This document shows, piece by piece, positions 1-7,695 of a stretch of 64,000 bases of DNA. The translations under genes and the position numbers were made by a program. The notes under the pieces are model-generated. The model ran no database searches. It saw only the letters and a program-made list of their open reading frames with translations, and was not told where the DNA came from. The stretch is from G051132615 sp051132615. GTDB taxonomy: Bacteria; Pseudomonadota; Gammaproteobacteria; Burkholderiales; Neisseriaceae. Numbering within the stretch: the first letter of the stretch is position 1; each line of letters opens with the position of its first letter. The stretch is taken from contig NZ_CP152375.1 of NCBI RefSeq assembly GCF_051132615.1, positions 1,922,001 to 1,986,000 on the forward strand, in the 5' to 3' direction.

Positions 1-295
1 CTTGTGTTCTTTGGTTGATATTAGTTGGCCATAAGGGTAAATCGGGGTGTTTGTCTGCTAGGTATTCACAGATAGCAAGTGTATCAGTCACAATAAGGTC
101 ATTGTCGACTAAAACAGGCACTGTACCATATTGGTTAAGGGGTACAATGGTTTGTTTAAAAATAGAGTCAGCTGCAAAACTATCAAAACGAACTAATTTT
201 TCCTCAAACTGAATATCAAAATGTTTCATGACAACCCAAGGACGCATTGACCAAGAGGAATAGTTTTTATTACCAATATAAAGTGTGTAAGGCAT
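1..295 (-). CDS. Glutathione S-transferase family protein (partial, 3' end outside window)
   Basis: The reverse strand reads in frame from ATG at 295 to the window edge (98 codons). The start MPYTLYIGNKNYSSWSMRPW and the later GTVPVLVDNDLIVTDTLAI are typical of the thioredoxin-fold N-terminal half of GSTs, with the TVPVL cis-proline loop that binds glutathione. An AAAGGA ribosome binding site precedes the start. It is probably the last gene of a minus-strand operon with the TfoX-C protein (36 bp away) and the hydrolase. The C-terminal helical domain lies outside the window, so the GST subclass and substrate cannot be named. Confidence 0.85.
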   Translation of the reverse strand, partial: MPYTLYIGNKNYSSWSMRPWVVMKHFDIQFEEKLVRFDSFAADSIFKQTIVPLNQYGTVPVLVDNDLIVTDTLAICEYLADKHPDLPLWPTNINQRTQ

Positions 296-331
296 ATGGA
301 TTGTTCCTTTAATTATTAAAATTAAGTTCAG

Positions 332-589
332 TCATTGTTTTAACGCATTGTGATAAGTTTTTAATTCTTTCTTTGTTTCTTCTGACAACTTATTATATTC
401 AATATTTTCAATAGCGCCATATAATGTATATAAATGGACCAAACAAACTTCAGGAAATCGCAATTTTAATTGATAAAAAGCTTCTTTGGCGCCTAATGCT
501 TTAAGCTGCTCAGCATCGGCAATACCTGCTGTTTGCAATTTTCTTTGCATTTCATTACCAATATTGATCAATGAGTTTAATGCTGTCAT
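332..589 (-). CDS. Stand-alone TfoX C-terminal domain protein
   Basis: This 85-residue protein consists almost entirely of the helix-hairpin-helix-like C-terminal domain of TfoX/Sxy. LINIGNEMQRKLQTAGI is followed by AEQLKALGAKEAFYQLKLRF and a VCLVHLYTLYGAI helix. The N-terminal TfoX domain found in full competence regulators is absent. A strong AGGGGGG ribosome binding site precedes the ATG. It sits between the hydrolase (30 bp upstream) and the GST gene (36 bp downstream), which suggests co-transcription. The function of stand-alone TfoX-C proteins is not established; a protein or nucleic-acid binding role is inferred from the fold. Confidence 0.8.
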   Translation of the reverse strand: MTALNSLINIGNEMQRKLQTAGIADAEQLKALGAKEAFYQLKLRFPEVCLVHLYTLYGAIENIEYNKLSEETKKELKTYHNALKQ

Positions 590-619
590 AAAAACCCCCC
601 TAATCTTAATTTATGATGA

Positions 620-1873
620 TTATAATATTTTGATCGATTTAATAAAATCAGTGATGAGCATTGTTAATGTTTCTGGTGCCTCAATGGGGGGGTGATGTGC
701 CACACCTTCTAGTATATGTAACTGTGCATGTGCAATATTTTGAGCAATTTCTTCGCTCAGTTCTAAAGGTGTTGCTTGATCTTCTGCACCACACACCACT
801 AAAGTTTTTGCTGTGATTTGGTTAAATGTTGAACGAATGTCTTTTCGGTTAATCGTGGCAGCGTCAAGGGCAAGGGTAATGCCTTCTTGATGATGCGATA
901 ACATAATGTTTCTTTCTTTTTTTGCCAGTTCAGGATTAGCCTCAAGCCAATGAGCGGTATTGACTCGGTTTTGTATTGTTAAAAAAGCCTGTTCTTGCTG
1001 TGCTTTGGTGCCTGTTCGCAGTGTTTCACGTAATGATAACCATGACTCGATTCGTTCAGGGTATTCAGCTCGCGCGCTTGTGCCAATAAGTATAAGCTTT
1101 GAAATCAGTTCTGGCTTTTTAGCAGCCAGCAGTAGGCCAACCATACCACCTTGGCTTTGACCAATAAAGGTGATTTGTTCACCAAAAGAGCACTCTTCTA
1201 TCATCAATAAGATATCTTCGGCAATATCATCCAATGTCCACCCTGCTTTATTAAAGCCGCTTTTACTGTGACCAGGCATATCCAATACAATACAGCGATG
1301 GGTTGTTGCCAGCTCGTTTACTTGATGTTCGAATATGGTACGGTCAACAAATAAACCATGGGCAAATATTATCACAGGGCCTTCACCTAAGTCGGAGTAG
1401 GCATAGACTGTATCGTTGATACGAATTTCTTGTTGAACCCAGTCATGTGTGGGTTCACTAAAGGCGCGTTGTAGTAATGCGGAATCTTCAAAAATTTGAT
1501 AACGTTTGATTAAACCATTTTGTACAGTAAAGTGGATGACCATACCACTGCCAATGGTGTTGCCTGTTTTTTTTATTAAATGGCGAAAAGCACCTATTAC
1601 AATAACATCGTTTTCTTTCTCGAGTATTTGGCTAATGGTAAATTGACGGGGCAGAAAATTTTGTGGAAAATTTTCCAGCCAGTGTCGTATGTGTTTCTTG
1701 CCTTTTAATAAACCAACGGTTGAAACGTTGAGCTGACCATCGATATGCCATACTGCGTTGTCGTCAATTAATGACAATGCTTGTTCAGTATTTTTTTGCC
1801 CAAAAGAAGTTAAATAGGCTTGTACCACTTTAGATGGTGGAATGGCGTTTGGTTTAGGGGTATTTGTGTTCAT
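620..1873 (-). CDS. NTF2-like (SnoaL) domain fused to alpha/beta hydrolase
   Basis: The protein has 417 residues and two domains. Residues 15-140 look like an NTF2/SnoaL-type cone (KVVQAYLTSFGQKNTEQALSL, then a beta-rich part). Residues 150-417 form an alpha/beta hydrolase. The nucleophile elbow GQSQGG puts the serine at 240, the acid is probably Asp365 in GAEDQATP, and the base is His393 in VAHHPP. HGLF near residue 172 is the oxyanion-hole segment. There is no signal peptide, so it is cytosolic. The substrate is unknown; esterase, lactonase and C-C hydrolase are all possible. It heads a minus-strand operon with the TfoX-C and GST genes and is divergent from a LysR regulator 104 bp away. Confidence 0.85.
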   Translation of the reverse strand: MNTNTPKPNAIPPSKVVQAYLTSFGQKNTEQALSLIDDNAVWHIDGQLNVSTVGLLKGKKHIRHWLENFPQNFLPRQFTISQILEKENDVIVIGAFRHLIKKTGNTIGSGMVIHFTVQNGLIKRYQIFEDSALLQRAFSEPTHDWVQQEIRINDTVYAYSDLGEGPVIIFAHGLFVDRTIFEHQVNELATTHRCIVLDMPGHSKSGFNKAGWTLDDIAEDILLMIEECSFGEQITFIGQSQGGMVGLLLAAKKPELISKLILIGTSARAEYPERIESWLSLRETLRTGTKAQQEQAFLTIQNRVNTAHWLEANPELAKKERNIMLSHHQEGITLALDAATINRKDIRSTFNQITAKTLVVCGAEDQATPLELSEEIAQNIAHAQLHILEGVAHHPPIEAPETLTMLITDFIKSIKIL

Positions 1874-1977
1874 TGGCGTTCCTTTTAGAAGTTCTTGATT
1901 AATTTACTCGCGCTTTTGATCATAATGAATTATTCTTTTTCTAAAAATAGACAATTTAGCTAGAATATTTTGCAAAA

Positions 1978-2850
1978 ATGGAAAATAAAATGGATTGGAA
2001 TGATTTAAAGTATTTTTCGCATATTGCCAAAACAGGCAGTTTAACCAATACAGCATTGAAATATGGGGTGAGTATTTCAACGGTTGCCAGACGTATGAGC
2101 GCATTAGAAGATGGCCTTGGCCTTCCTTTGTTTATTCGGCATCAAACAGGCTATACTTTAACGGATGCAGCTGTGAATATATTAGAACGTGTACAGACGA
2201 TAGAGCATGAATTAAGTGCTCTTGAGCGTGTAACAAACAGCATGAATGATTACCCTTCTGGCGTGGTACGACTTGCCACGCCAGATACCATTGCCACTCA
2301 TATTATTATTCCTGCGTTACCCAAGTTTAAAGCTTTATATCCAGATATCACACTGGAATTGATCACAGGTGTTGGTATGGTTGGTTTAGCAGGTAATGAG
2401 GTGGATATTGCTTTACGACTAGTGAGGCCACAAAAAGGTAATGTGACTGTGCAAAAAATTGGCATCATGACATCTGCTATTTATGGTAGCCATCAGTATC
2501 TTCAAGAGCATCCGGTCAACAATGTGTTAACAGGTCATCGGTTTGTGGGATGGGATGAAGCCCATATTCATTTGCCAGCATCTGAGTATTTGTTCAAGCA
2601 TGTTCCAAATATGTCTTTTACGCTGAAAACCAGCAGCTTAGTGACACAGCTTGCTGCCGTTAAGGCGAGTATGGGGCTTGCTATACTGCCTTGTTTTTTT
2701 GCCAAAACAGATACTGATTTGGCACAGGTTGGTCAGAGTGTTTTGAGTGAAGCAATTTGGTTGGTTACCCATGTTGAGCTAAAGGCTTCTAAGCGGGTAA
2801 GAGCAGTGATGGATTTTTTAATAGAAACAATTGGTCAGCAGATTGAATAA
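1978..2850 (+). CDS. LysR-family transcriptional regulator
   Basis: This 290-residue protein has an N-terminal winged helix-turn-helix (DWNDLKYFSHIAKTGSLTNTA, then STVARRMSALEDGLGLPLF) and a LysR substrate-binding domain from about residue 90. ATG at 1978 gives the listed length; ATG at 1990 (MDWND) matches the usual family N-terminus better and neither has a strong ribosome binding site. It is divergent from the hydrolase operon across 104 bp, the usual arrangement for a LysR protein controlling its neighbour. The inducer is unknown. Confidence 0.9.
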   Translation: MENKMDWNDLKYFSHIAKTGSLTNTALKYGVSISTVARRMSALEDGLGLPLFIRHQTGYTLTDAAVNILERVQTIEHELSALERVTNSMNDYPSGVVRLATPDTIATHIIIPALPKFKALYPDITLELITGVGMVGLAGNEVDIALRLVRPQKGNVTVQKIGIMTSAIYGSHQYLQEHPVNNVLTGHRFVGWDEAHIHLPASEYLFKHVPNMSFTLKTSSLVTQLAAVKASMGLAILPCFFAKTDTDLAQVGQSVLSEAIWLVTHVELKASKRVRAVMDFLIETIGQQIE

Positions 2851-3002
2851 AATGATGAATTATATTTAGAGGTAAATGATGGATGTGGTTGTAAAACGCG
2901 CATCAGGTAATGGGGTTAAGTGAGCTAAATAAGGGATGTTTATATTATTCATGACTAAAAAATGCCCTCGTTAATACACAAAACACAATTTGGAAAATGT
3001 AA

Positions 3003-3359
3003 ATGTTTAATCTGTACTATAAATTTGCTGAATTATTTGGATTTAAGTTCGTTATTGTTTGGCTTATTATGGTGAGTGTGTTTATTTATGTGATAAAGAC
3101 TGATTTCAATTCAGTGGCAAAAGCAGAACGAGATATGGCTGATGCTATTTGTGATGCGGTAAATATATCGATGAATGTAAAGGATTTTGAAAAAGAATTA
3201 ACCCTTCGTAATATCGTCATTGAACCTTATATTAAACAGTTGGACTCAAATCAAAAAGAATATCATTTTATGAAAAATATTCGTACTTCTCAGAGTGGTG
3301 CTGTGTGTTTGGTTCTTGTAGATAAGAATAATGTGATTATTAAAAAATCTTTATTCTAA
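3003..3359 (+). CDS. Small membrane-anchored protein of unknown function
   Basis: The 118-residue protein has one N-terminal membrane segment (FVIVWLIMVSVFIYVI, about residues 16-32) followed by a soluble domain of about 85 residues with alternating charged helices and a C-terminal beta-like stretch (GAVCLVLVDKNNVIIKKSLF). I do not recognise the family. The ATG follows ttggaaaatgta, a weak ribosome binding site. It lies alone between the LysR gene and the convergent glycosyltransferase gene. Codon use looks like that of its neighbours. It could be a small inner-membrane protein or a signal-anchored periplasmic protein. Confidence 0.6.
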   Translation: MFNLYYKFAELFGFKFVIVWLIMVSVFIYVIKTDFNSVAKAERDMADAICDAVNISMNVKDFEKELTLRNIVIEPYIKQLDSNQKEYHFMKNIRTSQSGAVCLVLVDKNNVIIKKSLF

Positions 3360-3415
3360 AATCAAGTCGTACATTTTAAATGGATTTTATTGATTACATC
3401 ATAATAGGAAAAATA

Positions 3416-3470
3416 AAAAGGCAATTGATTCAGAGATCATTTTTATGATTACTCCTATCAAATTGCCTTT
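3416..3470 (-). terminator. Intrinsic terminator, probably of the glycosyltransferase gene
   Basis: The arms AAAAGGCAATTGAT (3416-3429) and ATCAAATTGCCTTT (3457-3470) pair with one bulge around an imperfect inner stem. Read on the minus strand the stem is followed by a T-rich run (TTTTTATTTTTCC). Confidence 0.6.
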
Positions 3471-3514
3471 GTTTGGGTTCTTGTCTTGAATAGTAGAAAG
3501 TACCAATTGTTCAG

Positions 3515-4414
3515 TTATATGTGATCGTGTACATGGGCTGAAGTAATGTTTGGTACAAATTCATTCTTTTTTTGTTCCAGAAGATATGTTTCAAGAGAAG
3601 AGAGTATGGTCTCATCCTCGGATTCATCAAATTTTCGTGCGAATAAATGGTCACTGTGCATTAAAAAAGAAAGATCAGCTTGTATGAAATTTCTTGGTCT
3701 TAATTTGATTTCGTTTGGAAGTTGTACCCAATCTATTTCGCGTTTGTCATTGTTGATAATGTTTTGGTTGTCATAGCTGGTATTCATGATCACTGTTTGA
3801 AAAAAGCCTTCATCTGCAATGAATGTGTTTTTATAAAAATTTTTAAAACGTTCTACTTCATTATTATGGGTCACAAATTCACAAAATTTCCTGCTTAATA
3901 TCATCCATTGATTACCAATATAGGGGGTCACATTGTCCATATAATGATTTTTCCTTGTATCTCCTACTAAAATCACTTCGTCATCTGATTCAAATACATA
4001 ATTTTCTATACGATTCATCGTTTCAGGACGCATGTCTTTTTGGTTGATGACCTTAATGAAATCTTGATTTTTATGTTGATTTAAATAGTCGTGGATATAA
4101 AACTGGGTTTTTAGGGGAAAATCTTGTCCACTAAGGTTAATAAAAAATTGCCATTTAAGATGCATGTCCAGTAGTTGATGAATTGCCCGTAACTCAGTTT
4201 CTACCAAACTATAACCGCCCCAATTGGTGACTTTACTTTCTAATAATGAAGCATTAGAAAATGCTAATAAGAATGTCTTAATTTCAATATGTAGCTGGGG
4301 ATCTGATTTTTTATCAATATGAATTAAATAATAATTATCAGGATGATAAATTGCATGGAAAAGTGTTTTAAACTGGTTTGGTAGGCGGTGTACCAAAATA
4401 AGGTAGGCTATCAT
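3515..4414 (-). CDS. GT14-type (core-2/I-branching) beta-1,6-N-acetylglucosaminyltransferase-like protein
   Basis: The protein resembles the bacterial Branch family (GT14). MIAYLILVHRLPNQFKTLF opens the N-terminal nucleotide-binding half, NYYLIHIDKKSDP and NWGGYSLVETELRAI follow, and FINLSGQDFPLK is the most diagnostic motif. The ATG at 4414 is chosen because GGAG at 4421-4424 lies 6 bases upstream; in-frame TTG and ATG codons further upstream overlap that ribosome binding site. This gives 299 residues and no signal peptide. It probably transfers a sugar to a surface glycan, but no other polysaccharide genes are nearby, so the acceptor is unknown. Confidence 0.8.
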   Translation of the reverse strand: MIAYLILVHRLPNQFKTLFHAIYHPDNYYLIHIDKKSDPQLHIEIKTFLLAFSNASLLESKVTNWGGYSLVETELRAIHQLLDMHLKWQFFINLSGQDFPLKTQFYIHDYLNQHKNQDFIKVINQKDMRPETMNRIENYVFESDDEVILVGDTRKNHYMDNVTPYIGNQWMILSRKFCEFVTHNNEVERFKNFYKNTFIADEGFFQTVIMNTSYDNQNIINNDKREIDWVQLPNEIKLRPRNFIQADLSFLMHSDHLFARKFDESEDETILSSLETYLLEQKKNEFVPNITSAHVHDHI

Positions 4415-4558
4415 GTTCATCTCCAATCAGAGATAGGATGTTGTCAGTAAATTTCAATTAAAATTGAATAAAAGAGTGAATGGTTAGGGGTAAAGACTTA
4501 AAGATTTTTGATTGTGTCTTCAAATGAAAGGATTATGGGTTAATATTTTAATTGGGAT

Positions 4559-4607
4559 AAAAAACAGATAAGAGAATAAAGTTCATCGTTACTCTCTGGT
4601 ATCTGTT
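4559..4607 (-). terminator. Intrinsic terminator downstream of the small lysine-rich gene
   Basis: AACAGATA (4563-4570) and TATCTGTT (4600-4607) form the base of a stem that continues inward through AGAGAATAA/TTACTCTCT with mismatches. On the minus strand the stem ends in a run of six T (4559-4564). It lies 40 bp past the stop of the 42-codon gene. Confidence 0.6.
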
Positions 4608-4647
4608 CTTATAGCATTTAACAACTAAATGCGAATTTATGGTTTTG

Positions 4648-4776
4648 TTATCTGGTGATTAATGGAGTCAATGTATTTAACTCCTGTTTTTTGAGTTGTT
4701 TTTTCGCTCTTTTTTCTTTTGCGTTTAAAAGGGGTGATTTTTTGTTTTCTTTATTGCTTTGATTATGTTTGCTCAT
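4648..4776 (-). CDS. Small lysine-rich protein, 42 residues
   Basis: An ATG at 4776 opens a 42-codon frame ending in TAA at 4648. The product is hydrophilic and very basic: it begins MSKHNQSNKENKKSP, has a central AKEKRAKKQLKKQE helix and ends LTPLITR. GGAG lies 11 bases upstream of the start, and a rho-independent terminator follows the stop. A possible promoter (TGTTAA, 16 bp, TATACT, the -10 at 4832-4827) lies upstream. Its composition resembles small nucleic-acid or ribosome-associated peptides, but I recognise no named family. It is supported by signals rather than by length. Confidence 0.5.
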   Translation of the reverse strand: MSKHNQSNKENKKSPLLNAKEKRAKKQLKKQELNTLTPLITR

Positions 4777-5159
4777 GATCTTTGTTACTCCAAAAAGGTA
4801 TTGGCAAGATGCACAATACATTCTTCAGTATAGACCAATAAATTAAATTTAACACTTTAATTTATAAAATAAATTAATTTGTGTGATTTGAGCTTACTAA
4901 ACTTGGTTCATTCATCTGTATTACAAGCGGTTTTTTAGATCGATAAGGTAAAAGGGTTAAGGAACATGAAATCAATTTATGGTTATATATAAAAATCGTC
5001 GTTTGATGTGGATGTTATGACTGAAAGAAGGGAGAGATAACATAGAGAATAGATGCAGCGGAACGAAAATGATTTTAGGGTGTCAGATATTAAAATAGTG
5101 AACATTAAACTATTTTTTTAACTATTATTTGTTAAATTCACTATAAAGTTCTTTTAAGG
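4777..5159. other. Gene-poor AT-rich intergenic stretch
   Basis: No convincing open frame is visible on either strand. The left edge probably holds the minus-strand promoter of the 42-codon gene (see that entry) and the right edge runs into the yqjD promoter. The middle is low-complexity AT-rich sequence without repeats that I could see. Confidence 0.5.
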
Positions 5160-5189
5160 TTGACGTGTATAACTTTAGGGTGATATAAA
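5160..5189 (+). promoter_or_regulatory. Predicted sigma-70 promoter of the yqjD-yqjE-yqjK-tadA genes
   Basis: TTGACG (5160-5165) and TATAAA (5184-5189) are separated by 18 bp. Transcription would start near 5197, giving a leader of about 35 bases before the ATG at 5232, with AGGAGG inside it. Confidence 0.5.
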
Positions 5190-5231
5190 GTATAAATGTT
5201 TGATAAAAATGAATAATAAAAGGAGGTCGTT

Positions 5232-5543
5232 ATGGCTAAAAATGTTGCAGAACAAAGTGAAAAATTGTTGAGCGAAGTACGTGAAGTATTGAATAATGCC
5301 GAACAGCTAGTAGATGCTGCGGCAGAAAAGGGCAATGAAGAAGCACATGTCTTTAAAGAGCGTTTGTTGCAAAGATTAAAAGAAACCAAAGCGCATTTAC
5401 ATGAAGTAGAACATGATGTTGTTGCCCGTGCTAAATGTGCAGCAAAAGCAACAGATGGTTATGTTCATGACAACCCATATAAAGCAATTGGTGTGGCTGC
5501 AGCCATTGCATTTTTATTAGGATTGTTAATTTCTCGTCGTTAA
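5232..5543 (+). CDS. yqjD: DUF883 (YqjD/ElaB) family membrane-anchored protein
   Basis: The 103-residue protein has a long helical, charge-rich body (residues 1-80; SEKLLSEVREVLNNAEQLVDAAAEKG is typical) and one C-terminal membrane helix (AIGVAAAIAFLLGLLISRR). This is the DUF883 layout: E. coli YqjD and ElaB are C-tail anchored inner-membrane proteins that bind ribosomes in stationary phase. The start follows a perfect AGGAGG. The two following genes match YqjE and YqjK, so the E. coli operon order is kept. Confidence 0.85.
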   Translation: MAKNVAEQSEKLLSEVREVLNNAEQLVDAAAEKGNEEAHVFKERLLQRLKETKAHLHEVEHDVVARAKCAAKATDGYVHDNPYKAIGVAAAIAFLLGLLISRR

Positions 5544-5627
5544 TCTCAAATGAATCAGCCATATTATTCATAAAATGTGATAATGTGGCTGTTTCTTTAT
5601 TCTGTTTAATTTATTTGAAAGTGCAGT

Positions 5628-6017
5628 ATGTCTGAACGCGCTTCATTATCAGTACCTTCTCGGGTAAAAAGAATTGCCAAAACGATTTGGGATTTGGCCT
5701 ATATAAGAGCCAAAATGTTTAGTTTAGAAGCACAGGCTCAAAAAGAGCAATTGATCACCATGATGATCTTGCTCGTTGCTTTGAGTGTGTGTGTTTTATT
5801 TGGTTTTGTGGCTCTATTGTTTGGGCTAAACGCGGTATTGAGCCCTGAAGCAAGAATTTGGGTATTCTTTATTTTAGTGGCTTTTTTCTTGGTTATGGCA
5901 TTGTTTCTGGTTTTCTGTTTGGCGCGCCATGCAGCAAATCAAAAACCTCCTTTTTATGAAACCTTGCAAGAAATCAAAAAAGATTTGGCTGCTTTGGAAG
6001 GAAGGGATGCTGAATAA
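5628..6017 (+). CDS. yqjE: YqjE-like phage-holin-family membrane protein
   Basis: The 129-residue protein has a short amphipathic N-terminus, two membrane helices (MMILLVALSVCVLFGFVALLFGL and WVFFILVAFFLVMALFLVFCL) and a charged tail (TLQEIKKDLAALEGRDAE). This is the holin-like 3_6/YqjE layout; despite the name these are chromosomal envelope proteins, not lysis genes. It lies between yqjD and the yqjK-like gene and overlaps the latter by one base. Confidence 0.8.
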   Translation: MSERASLSVPSRVKRIAKTIWDLAYIRAKMFSLEAQAQKEQLITMMILLVALSVCVLFGFVALLFGLNAVLSPEARIWVFFILVAFFLVMALFLVFCLARHAANQKPPFYETLQEIKKDLAALEGRDAE

Positions 6018-6289
6018 TGTTTTTTAAGGCTCAACAATTAAAGCGTCAGCAGGAAAAAGAGCTTCTTTTATTAAAAGGGGAAGCATTACGTATTCAGTTA
6101 TTATTGGATGTTCATGCCAGTAAGCAGAAAATTCAATCAAATCGTTTTCTATGGACTCTTTTAGGTTCATCAGAAGTATTGGCTTTGCTTTTATCCACTT
6201 TTTTCAGGAAGAGAAAAGGTGGTATTAAAATGACTTTAGCTGTTTCTTTGGTTTCTTTGGTTTTATGGTTCAAGAAAAAACTCAAATAA
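6017..6289 (+). CDS. YqjK-like small membrane protein
   Basis: The 90-residue protein starts with a basic coiled-coil-like helix (AQQLKRQQEKELLLLKGEALRIQLLLDVHASKQ) and ends with hydrophobic stretches (WTLLGSSEVLALLLSTFF and MTLAVSLVSLVLWF) followed by KKKLK. Size, topology and third place after yqjD-yqjE argue for a YqjK equivalent; sequence similarity in this family is low. Its start overlaps the yqjE stop and its end overlaps the tadA start by 25 bp, which implies translational coupling. Confidence 0.65.
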   Translation: MFFKAQQLKRQQEKELLLLKGEALRIQLLLDVHASKQKIQSNRFLWTLLGSSEVLALLLSTFFRKRKGGIKMTLAVSLVSLVLWFKKKLK

Positions 6290-7014
6290 ATTCAATTGTT
6301 TTAAGTACACCACCATTGCCTCCTAAAGTTGTTGCACAACTTGCTTCTTGGCACATTCATACCGTTCAAGACTTAATGGATATGGGGGTCGTTAAGGCTT
6401 TTTTATTGTTAAAGCAAGCAGGACTAACTTTAACTTTTTCAACATTATGGTCTTTAGAATCTATTACGACAGGGATTCCTGTACAACAAATCAGTATAGA
6501 GAAAAAAAATAGCTTAAAAAATTTGGTGAAACAAGCACTACCTGTTGCAGTTTTCCCTGAACAAAATACTTTAGAACACTATATGAAGTGTGCTTTGGAA
6601 GAGGCGAAGAAAGCTTTTGGTATACAAGAAGTGCCTGTCGGTTGCATTGTTGTTAAAGATGGGCAGATTATTGGTTCAGGATTTAATCATTGTATGGCAA
6701 AAAACAGTGTCATGCAGCATGCTGAATTAGTGGCCATGACACAAGCAATGGCTTTTTTGAATCATTGTCGACTTGAAAACTGTGATTTATATGTTACGTT
6801 AGAGCCATGTGCTATGTGTGCAGGGGCAATACTACAGGCTCGGGTAAAGCGGGTTGTTTTTGGCGCAAGGGAACCTCAAATGGGGGCAGCAGGTAGTGTG
6901 GTTAATTTATTTGCCTCTTCTAAACTTAATACGCATACTGCTATATTGGGTGGTGTCTTGGCGCAAGAAAGCCAAAATTTATTACAAACATTTTTCCAAA
7001 ATAGACGAGAGTAA
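6265..7014 (+). CDS. tadA: tRNA-specific adenosine deaminase TadA with N-terminal TfoX-C-like domain
   Basis: TadA converts A34 to inosine in tRNA-Arg(ACG). The 249-residue protein has a deaminase domain from about residue 100: His152-Ala-Glu154 is the zinc/proton-shuttle motif, and Cys182 and Cys185 in EPCAMCAG complete the zinc site. MKCALEEAKKAF and EVPVGCIVV are family hallmarks. Residues 12-80 (PPKVVAQLASWHIHTVQDLMDMGVVKAFLLLK) look like a TfoX C-terminal domain, an extension I recall in neisserial TadA. The start is inside the yqjK-like gene without a clear ribosome binding site, so translation is probably coupled. Confidence 0.93.
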   Translation: MVQEKTQINSIVLSTPPLPPKVVAQLASWHIHTVQDLMDMGVVKAFLLLKQAGLTLTFSTLWSLESITTGIPVQQISIEKKNSLKNLVKQALPVAVFPEQNTLEHYMKCALEEAKKAFGIQEVPVGCIVVKDGQIIGSGFNHCMAKNSVMQHAELVAMTQAMAFLNHCRLENCDLYVTLEPCAMCAGAILQARVKRVVFGAREPQMGAAGSVVNLFASSKLNTHTAILGGVLAQESQNLLQTFFQNRRE

Positions 7015-7061
7015 TATATAGTATCGCTAAATTTTAATATCTGATATGGTAAAGGAATATG

Positions 7062-7634
7062 ATGGCAGTGTCACTGGAAGAAAAACTAATTGAATCAAAA
7101 GAGCTATTTTCTGGCAAAATTATTCGGGTTTTATTGGATAAAGTGACTTTGCCAAATGGGCATGAGGCCCCTAGGGAGGTTGTTCGCCATAATGGTGCTG
7201 CATGTGTATTAGCCATTACCCCTGACAATAAGGTCATTTTGGTGAAGCAATACCGACATCCAACTGGGGAAATAATGTTAGAGGTTCCTGCCGGTAAGTT
7301 AGATAAACCAAAAGAAGCGGCAGCTGGCGCAGCTTTAAGGGAATTAGCAGAAGAGACCCCATATACCGCACAAAGTGTGACTTTGCTGCATGAATTTTAT
7401 AGTGCTCCAGGGTTTTGCGATGAAAAATTATTTTTATATCAGGCAAATGGGGTACAGCAAAATAGCCAGTTAAGTGCCGATGAAGATGAATTTGTTGAAA
7501 CGGTTCTGTTGACAAAAAAACAAGTAAAGCAAGCGTTAAAAAAACGCAAAATTGTTGATGCAAAAACAATTATTGCATTACAGACATGGTTACTACAGGG
7601 TAAAAGTAAAAGAATGCAAAGAAAACCTGTTTAA
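7062..7634 (+). CDS. NUDIX hydrolase, ADP-ribose pyrophosphatase type
   Basis: The protein resembles the ADP-ribose/nucleoside-diphosphosugar pyrophosphatase branch of NUDIX enzymes (VILVKQYRHPTGEIMLEVPAGKL ahead of the box). The box itself, GKLDKPKEAAAGAALRELAEE, keeps the metal-binding REL-x-EE, but the first glutamate is shifted by one residue and the last glycine is proline (EETPY). The second of two consecutive ATGs is preferred because AGGA is 5 bases from it and only 2 from the first. It is cytosolic and probably removes ADP-ribose or related metabolites. It follows tadA by about 45 bp. Confidence 0.85.
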   Translation: MAVSLEEKLIESKELFSGKIIRVLLDKVTLPNGHEAPREVVRHNGAACVLAITPDNKVILVKQYRHPTGEIMLEVPAGKLDKPKEAAAGAALRELAEETPYTAQSVTLLHEFYSAPGFCDEKLFLYQANGVQQNSQLSADEDEFVETVLLTKKQVKQALKKRKIVDAKTIIALQTWLLQGKSKRMQRKPV

Positions 7635-7695
7635 GATGAATTAAAACAATATAAGGTATATGATTCATTAATAAGGCGTTTTTAAAGGATTCAGC

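Noticed and set aside
7300..7380. NUDIX box read as defective because of the shifted glutamate and missing glycine
   Set aside because: The metal-binding REL-x-EE core is intact and EETPY-type boxes occur in related enzymes as I recall, so loss of function is not supported.
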